This document shows, piece by piece, positions 1 to 64,000 of a stretch of DNA of 64,000 nt. Source of the DNA: Chionoecetes opilio (Eukaryota > Arthropoda > Malacostraca > Decapoda > Majidae); the NCBI GenBank assembly GCA_016584305.1, contig JACEEZ010009403.1, positions 147,001 to 211,000 on the forward strand. The letters run 5' to 3'. The position numbers and the translations under genes are program-made. The notes under the pieces were generated by a model. The model was given only the letters and a program-made list of their open reading frames with translations, had not been told where the DNA came from and did not search any database. Numbering within the stretch: position 1 is the stretch's first letter; each line of letters begins with the position of its first letter.

Positions 1-423
1 TCTGCTCTTCTTGGATGCTATTATTATATTTGCAAGCTTTACTTTTTCTACATATTAAAGTAGCTTTTTTTCTGTAAATTGAATATCTGAATTTCTGCAA
101 ATATTTGTGTTACACGCAGTGATATTTTACTGGAGGTGATTTAGTTGGATGACCAGAACACTTATGTACTATTTTAACAATGACAGTAAATCTACTTGTA
201 CAAATCAATTATATTGTACATTCATTTCAGGACAGGCCTGCATTGCTACTGACTAATACCTGGATGAATAAAGGCAAATTTAACGATACGTAATATTTGT
301 TTTTTTTACTCATTACTCCTCCATAGAATTCAATGGTGTTTTTTCTGCATGTATGCCCAGACTGGTGCATCTCTCAGTATTAAGGTGAGCATCCGATCTG
401 TATTAGGAGAAAGGCTGGGTTCC
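1..423. other. Flank with no recognised feature
   Basis: AT-rich sequence with no convincing open frame, splice pattern or repeat that I recognise. It ends at the TAA target duplication of the following inverted-repeat element. Confidence 0.5.
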
Positions 424-470
424 TAAAGGCGGCGTCACACTAGCACTTTTTCCGTCTAGTTAGTCAATCT

Positions 471-577
471 CCGTTGGTTTTTTCTCGCTCGACTAGTTTT
501 TTCTCGCTCCGACTAGTTTTTTCTCGCTCCGACTAGTTTTTTCTCGCTCCGACTAGTTTTTTCTCGCTCTGACTAGT
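471..577. repeat. 20-bp minisatellite inside the TIR element
   Basis: About five copies of a 20-base unit containing GACTAG followed by a T-run and CTCGCTCC, just inside the left TIR. Subterminal tandem repeats of this kind are common transposase-binding regions in TIR elements; that role is inference. Confidence 0.8.
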
Positions 578-812
578 TAGTCCGTCTGCATCAGTCAGTC
601 GCTCGTGATCGTCTTTGTATGCCAAGATGAAGTCAACTTTCTTAGTCAAATCAAAATCCATAGTGATTACTTTAAAGATATTCGATATAAATCAGTAATT
701 TTTTGCAAATTATAATTAAATACGTTTGAAAATATTAAAAATATTCAAGTGACTATTGTACATGTAGATACATTTAAAAGCCGGTTCTATATAACAGCCA
801 ACAGTCTCTCGC

Positions 813-2150
813 ATGACTCGATTGAAAAGATTTACTACAAAGAGTCAACTCACCGAACACACCCTGACACACAGTGGTGTTAAGAATTATGAATGTTTAG
901 AGTGTGGGACAAGATTTGCTAGAAAGAGTCAGCTCACCAAACACACCCTGACACACAGTGGTGTTAAGAATCATGAATGCCTAGAGTGTGGGAAAAGATT
1001 TACTACAAAGAGTGACCTCACCTCACACACCCTGACACACAGTGGTGTTAAGAATCATGAATGCCTAGAGTGTGGGAAAAGATTTACTACAAAGAGTGAC
1101 CTCACCTCACACACCCTAACACACAGTGGTGTTAAGAATTATGAATGTTTAGAGTGTGGGAAAAGATTTACTACAAAGAGTGACCTCACCACACACACCC
1201 TGACACACAGTGGTGTTAAGAATTATGAATGTTTAGAGTGTGGGAAAAGATTTACTACAAAGAGTGACCTCACCATACACACCCTGACACAGTGGTGTTA
1301 AGAATTATGAATGTTTAGAGTGTGGGAAAAGATTTACTAGAAAGAGTGACCTCACCATACACACCCTGACACACAGTGGTGTTAAGAATTATGAATGTTT
1401 AGAGTGTGGGAAAAGATTTGCTACAATGGGTCACCTCACCACACACACCCTGACACACAGTGGTGTTAAGAATCATGAATGTTTAGAGTGTGGGAAAAGA
1501 TTTGCTACAATGGGTCACTTCACCATACACACCCTGACACACAGTGGTGTTAAGAATTATGAATGTTTAGTGTGGGAAAAGATTTGCTACAATGGGTCAC
1601 CTCACCACACACACCCTGACACACAGTGGTGTTAAGAATTATGAATGTTTAGAGTGTGGGACAAGATTTGCTACAATGGGTCAGCTCACCAAACACACCC
1701 TGACACAGTGGTGTTAAGAATCATGAATGTTTAGAGTGTGGGAAAAGATTTACTACAAAGAGTGACCTCACCTCACACACCCTGACACAGAGTGGTGTTA
1801 AGAATTATGAATGTTTAGAGTGTGGGAAAAGATTTGCTACAAAGAGTGACCTCACCACACACACCCTGACACACAGTGGTGTTAAGAATTATGAATGTTT
1901 AGAGTGTGGGAAAAGATTTGCTACAAAGAGTGACCTCACCACACACACCCTGACACACAGTGGTGTTAAGAATTATGAATGTTTAGAGTGTGGGAAAAGA
2001 TTTACTACAAAGAGTGACCTCACCAGACACACCCTGACACACAGTGGTGTTAAGAACCATGAATGCCTAGAGTGTGGGAAAAGGTTTTATACCCCATTCT
2101 GAACTCACCAGACACACCCTGACACACAGTGGTGTTAAGAATCATGAATG
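813..2150 (+). pseudogene. C2H2 zinc-finger array, frame broken
   Basis: About 15 tandem 84-bp units each encode a finger with CLECG, a conserved F and L, and H-x3-H, joined by linkers of the type HSGVKN in place of the usual TGEKP. An ATG at 813 opens a 162-codon frame. Two-base losses in AC or AG dinucleotides near 1291, 1568 and 1705 break the frame, and the third returns it to the starting frame. Between-unit differences fall mainly at the positions of the DNA-recognition helix (TTKSD, RKSQ and TMGH types, and the residue before the first His), while the framework is nearly identical. This looks like a recently amplified DNA-binding array. It lies wholly between the TIRs of a transposon, so it is cargo or a captured gene. 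The last unit decays after 2090. The two-base losses could be real decay or assembly errors in a repeat. Confidence 0.85.
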
Positions 2151-2528
2151 CCTCCTAACCTAACCAAAGCTTAACCTCACTTATCTGAATTTAGAAAATT
2201 CATTGCACAAAAAACAAACATACAGGCACAGGAAAGCACAGCTAAAGAAACGGCAATAGAAGTAATAAGTACCTAAATTTCCTATTTCGGTAACTATGAT
2301 TTTGGGTGCATAATCCGCAGAAGTTGGCGGGCTCCACAAGCCTTTCAGCTTACTTTTTTTTACGATGTCATGAAAGAAATTGTTCTACTACAACTTAATG
2401 CATTACAAGGCACGTAATTATAACCGTCGGTAATAATGGACGAGAGTTTCGCGGTCGTTTTCAGAGACAGACTATTTTTTCTTGGCCTACAATAGGTGCG
2501 TGTTGTAATGGAGATAGTTTTATTTTGC

Positions 2529-2591
<63 letters not shown>

Positions 2592-2660
2592 AACCTTACC
2601 TTATATATTTTAATGAAACCTAACCCAACCAGATTTTAATGAAACCTAACCTAACCTAGT
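2529..2660. repeat. Poly-A run followed by CCTAA-like repeats
   Basis: About 60 consecutive A residues are followed by degenerate AACCTAACC blocks to about 2660. The AACCT motif resembles the arthropod telomere repeat, but such short blocks are common in repeats and are weak evidence of telomeric origin. Confidence 0.7.
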
Positions 2661-2840
2661 GGTTAAACCACAAACCACAAAGAACTATGTTTGTCTACAG
2701 TCGAACAGCTGACTGGTGATGCAGGCGAACGATTCTGTGTGTGTGACGGCTTGCAGACTTTGCAGTCCGAAAATTGTTAGTTTGTAGAAAGTTGCTGAAA
2801 AAAACTAGACGGAAAAAGTGCTAGTGTGACGCCGCCTTAA

Positions 2841-4034
2841 GCAGTGAATGGAGTGGAGTGTATGAACAGGAGCAGTTCCCCGCAACCACTCAACAACCCC
2901 TCCCCCCCTCCCTCCCCCTCTACCAACCCTGCCGCGCCATCACTCAACAGCCGCTACCTTCACCTTGTTCAAGTCGAGAAGCGACAACATTCAACTAAAA
3001 AATCAACCCAGGCCAGGAATCTTAAAAATAGATGATAAAAAGATTTCATATTAAGAAATCATAGAAAATCTTACTGAAACTAAGACAGGCACACGGACAT
3101 CGTGTTTGGTTGCACATTAAATAAACAGAGAAAATCTTAGTGTTCACTTTTCGCTGGGGCAACGTGACGATCGCTGTGTGTTACCTTGACGTACATCACC
3201 AACGGCACAAAACCAAGGATGTTTCACCTTATCCGTTGGTAGTCGCCACCATCTATCCACTGGGCACAGCCGCACGTCCGCCTCCCTCGCCGCTCAGCTC
3301 GCTCTGAAGCTCAGGGTAGACTGTGGAACTTATCCGGAAGTATCGAAGCGCCGACTCACTTCTGCCATTGGGTTCATTTATTCTTCTATTTAATACGCGC
3401 AAACACATCAATGACACATGTATGCCCAGTAAATACGGTCGATATACGGCGCCATCGCTATTTGTGCTGAAATATGAATATAATAAAGAAAATGTAAGCA
3501 TGCACTTAAGTGAGGCCTGCTTTGGACACTACGAACTGAACTTTGTGCCGAAGAATCTGGGTACTGGGTGGTAGTTCTGGTGAGACTGTGGCATCATTTT
3601 GTGGTAATTAACCGATTTAATAGTTGTCTTGCATGAAATCCAACCCTAATTTCTTCCTATTTCACATGGGAGCTTTAGTTTCATATTAAAAAACGAGTAA
3701 ATGGTATTGTGTATGGCATTACGGTAAACCCTACAAGAACACTTCAGCTGGATTCGTGCGATCAGAGTCGAGGCTTGAAAGATACACTAATGGGTCGTGC
3801 TGCTCATTATTACCAACGATATATTTGTGATTTTCTCTCTTCTTCAGTCTGGATTCAACTCCAATGCAGTTTCCAATTAGAGTATTCTACGCTAACTATC
3901 ATGAAACAACCGCGGGCTCCAGCCATAATCAAGAAACAAGGACATCATCAGTTTTAACAACCCGCACGATTACAGTCATGTAGTCACTCAGTACAAACAG
4001 TGCAGTCTACCTTACAACACTCAATTAATCGTTT
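2841..4034. other. Unassigned upstream region
   Basis: No gene is supported here. Short frames exist at 2844-3035 (Pro/Ser-rich), 3253-3574 and 3709-3957, but none shows a domain, splice pattern or biased composition that separates it from chance. Confidence 0.4.
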
Positions 4035-5060
4035 TCTTTCTCATGTTTTGGTATTAGAAGTTATCGTCTTCCTCATGTTTTGGTATTAGAAGTTATCGTC
4101 TTCTTCATGTTTTGGTATTAGAAGTTATCGTCTTCCTCATGTTTTAATATTAGAAGTTATCGTCTTCCTCATGTTTTGGTATTAGAAGTTATCGTCTTCC
4201 TCATGTTTTGGAATTAGAAGTTATCGTCTTCCTCATGTTTTGGAATTAGAAGTTATTGTCTTCCTCATGTTTTGGTATTAGAAGTTATCGTCTTCCTCAT
4301 GTTTTGGTATTAGAAATTATCGTCTTCCTCATGTTTTGGTATTAGAAGTTATCGTCTTCCTCATGTTTTGGTATTAGAAGTGTTTATTATTTTCGTCTTC
4401 CTCATGTTTAATATTAGAAGTTATCGTCTTCCTCATGTTTTGGTATTAGAATTATCGTTTTTCATGTTTGGTATTAGAAGTTATGTCTTCCTCATGTTTT
4501 ATATTAGAAGTTATCGTCTTCCTCATGTTTTGGTATTAGAAGTTATCGTCTTCCTTTTTGTTCATGTTCTTTTGGTATTAGAAGTTATCGTCTTCCTCAT
4601 GTTTTGATATTAGAAGTTATATATCGTCTTCCTCATGTTTTGGTATTAGAAGTTATCGTCTTCCTCATGTTTTGATATTAGAAGTTATATATCGTCTTCC
4701 TCATGTTTTGGTATTAGAAGTTATCGTCTTCCTCATGTTTTGATATTAGAAGTTATATATCGTCTTCCTCATGTTTTGGTATTAGAAGTTATCGTCTTCT
4801 TCATGTTTTGATATTAGAAGTATATATCGTCTTCCTCATGTTTTGGTATTAGAAGTTATATCGTCTTCCTCATGTTTGAATATTAGAAGTTAATCGTCTT
4901 CCTCATGTTTTGGTATTAGAAAATTATCGTCTTCCTCATGTTTTGATATTAGAAGTTATATATCGTCTTCCTCATGTTTTGGTATTAGAAGTTATCGTCT
5001 TCCTCATGTTTTGATATTAGAAGTTATATATCGTCTTCCTCATGTTTTGGTATTAGAAGT
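4035..5060. repeat. 32-bp minisatellite of about 1 kb
   Basis: More than 25 copies of a unit built from TCATGTTTTG, GTATTAGAAG and TTATCGTCTTCC. Most units are 32 bases. Variants insert TATA (giving TTATATATCG) in every second unit over 4610-5040, which suggests a higher-order two-unit repeat there. A few units are truncated around 4380-4570. The array ends directly at a dispersed repeat. Confidence 0.9.
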
Positions 5061-5470
5061 ACTACGTATGAGTATGCTAGAACAAAGATGTTGGAGGTAG
5101 TGGTAGGAGAGGTCGGAGTGGAAGAATGGCGAGAGATGAGAGACAGGAGAGTGGAGATGGAGTACCTGCTGGGGTTGTGTGCTGAGTGGAGGAGTGACAG
5201 TCGTGTGATTGAGAGTGTAAAAGAATTCTTGGAGAACTCTTGGAGAGCACGTAGGAGAGAGCATGAGAGGCAGGGGGCCCCTCAGTGATGGGGGACCCCG
5301 TATGAATGTGATGCAGAGAGAGGAAGGAGGGGAAAAAGAAATCCCTAGTTTTGCTTCCCCCTTTTGCTTCTCTCCCAACAGATTACGTGTGTGGGAGAAC
5401 GCCGGACCCAAGGCTTCACTGACAGCATCTGCTGGGTGACTCCCAAATCAAGATCAAGATCAAGATCAAT
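5060..5470 (+). mobile_element. Dispersed repeat fragment next to RAP1 exon 1
   Basis: This stretch is homologous to the reverse complement of about 29318-29705, and its last part matches 24778-24805, so it is an interspersed repeat. It carries a 66-codon frame (5088-5288) rich in Arg/Glu ending at TGA. I do not recognise the protein; it could be the tail of a retroelement. The repeat ends in ATCAAG tandem units at about 5446-5468, 45 bases before the RAP1 start codon, so part of the RAP1 5' leader or promoter may come from it. Confidence 0.65.
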
Positions 5471-5514
5471 GTGACCAAAAACTTTAGTCTTGAAAATCAA
5501 GAAAAATCAGCAGC

Positions 5515-63133
<57,619 letters not shown>

Positions 63134-63307
63134 GTAAGTGTCTTTTTGATATAGAGTCAGAATCTGAGTAAATATGTTATTATACTGATAACCATCGGCT
63201 AATACAAGCCTATCACTGAAAGGAAGTCTCCTGCATCTATCCAAAAGGCATGCTAATATCAACTCAGTTATCAAACTTTTCGTTTATCTCTACTTTCTTT
63301 CTGGATT

Positions 63308-63453
63308 CACTATACTGAGCATCATGGAGGTAGTGTCACTATACTGAGCATCATGGAGGTAGTGTCACTATACTGAGCATCATGGAGGTAGTGTCACTAT
63401 ACTGAGCATCATGGAGGTAGTGTCACTATACTGAGCATCATGGAGGTAGTGTC
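63308..63453. repeat. 29-bp minisatellite
   Basis: Five identical head-to-tail copies of a 29-base unit containing CTATACTGAGCATCATGGAG. The exact identity indicates very recent expansion. Confidence 0.95.
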
Positions 63454-64000
63454 ATGGAACATTTTACTCCATTATCTGTTATTTTTATCCACGGGCTAGG
63501 ATTTATCTTCCCTCCCTGTAGATCTGTCTCTCTCATTTTTTTCCTACTATAATATTCATTATGATGTCTTAAGTTGTGATTTACTCACTTATACATTTTT
63601 TTTGTAATCTTAAGGAATGGTTCCGAATTGTCACTACTGACCAAAGTTATGAACCACATTTCACCTTATAGTTGTAAACACAACAAAATATTTAACCATG
63701 TTTCAAGCATATTTGATAGGAACCTTTATGCTTACACATTACTGCATTTTTTTACCTTCTGAAGACGTGTTAGATGCATCCTAATTTAGCCTTGCAAAAT
63801 TGTGTAGGAAAATTTTCCTATAAATAGAATGTCAATTCTTTCACCTATCTTACCAAGATGATTTTTGGGTGTCTAAGCGACATGTGCATCATTTTGACCA
63901 TTTGTAATGTGCATCTTATTTTTTTATAATACATAACATTAATAGTCTCCTAACATAGTTAGTTTACACTCAAAACTCACCTATGGTAGTGTTGATGACT
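63454..64000. other. Intron 11 to window end
   Basis: Nothing recognised; no further RAP1 exon is visible. Confidence 0.5.

Larger units (their letters stand above)
424..2840. mobile_element. Harbinger-like TIR element carrying a zinc-finger array
   Basis: The first 35 bases (427-461, starting AGGCGGCGTCACACTAG) are exactly repeated in reverse complement at 2803-2837. Both ends are flanked by TAA (424-426 and 2838-2840), a 3-bp target duplication. Long matching TIRs plus a TAA/TWA duplication fit the PIF/Harbinger superfamily; that assignment is inference because no transposase or Myb-like PIF protein is visible inside. The cargo is a C2H2 zinc-finger array (813-2150), a short minisatellite (471-577) and a poly-A run (2529-2588). 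The perfectly matched TIRs suggest a fairly recent insertion. The element is probably non-autonomous and would depend on a transposase encoded elsewhere. Confidence 0.8.

Noticed and set aside
2844..3574. Short protein-coding frames just upstream of the minisatellite
   Set aside because: 60-85 codons, no domain, frames on both strands overlapping; indistinguishable from chance.
4035..5060. CRISPR-like regular repeat
   Set aside because: Direct head-to-tail minisatellite with no unique spacers, in a eukaryotic genome.

Overview
This is a eukaryotic, intron-rich and repeat-rich window. Arthropod-type CCTAA/TTAGG repeats, several CR1/jockey/RTE-like LINE lineages, tRNA-derived SINEs, many TA-flanked Tigger/pogo-like elements and long (TA)n, (TC)n and (TTA)n arrays suggest an arthropod, most likely a decapod crustacean. 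That assignment is inference.

One host gene can be assembled across almost the whole window. Eleven plus-strand exons (5515-5622, 11990-12162, 18550-18648, 21479-21586, 32542-32653, 38770-38885, 43621-44704, 45536-45669, 54754-54878, 58054-58179, 62475-63133) have GT/AG borders and compatible phases. They join into one open frame of 948 codons with no stop, so the gene runs off the right edge. The product starts with a BRCT-like domain, has a RAP1-type Myb domain (exons 5-6), a long acidic linker, a second RAP1-type Myb domain (exons 9-10) and a Ser/Lys-rich region. This is the architecture of the shelterin protein RAP1 (TERF2IP), with an extra Myb domain about 420 residues after the first. 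The C-terminal RCT domain would lie downstream of the window.

Everything else is mobile DNA or its remains. Upstream of the gene is a 2.4-kb element with 35-bp terminal inverted repeats and TAA target duplications that carries a frame-broken array of about 15 C2H2 zinc fingers (424-2840), then a 32-bp minisatellite (4035-5060) and a dispersed repeat ending just before exon 1. Intron 1 holds telomere-like repeats between inverted arms, a LINE with a snap-back palindrome, and nested TA-flanked elements. Intron 2 holds an apparently intact hAT-like element with a 736-codon transposase, imperfect TIRs of about 125 bp and a near-perfect 8-bp target duplication (12366-15036), then several reverse LINE copies. 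Introns 3 and 4 hold a long-arm foldback element, a decayed relative of the hAT-like transposase, SINEs and a 780-bp (TTA)n tract. Intron 5 carries a 1.9-kb 24/37-bp satellite, a Tc1/mariner fragment and a cysteine-rich protein remnant. Introns 6 to 10 are packed with Tigger-like elements, several nested or carrying captured LINE ends, with TA tracts between them.

The points most worth following are the double-Myb RAP1, the zinc-finger array inside a transposon, and the uncharacterised transposase family seen in one intact and one decayed copy.
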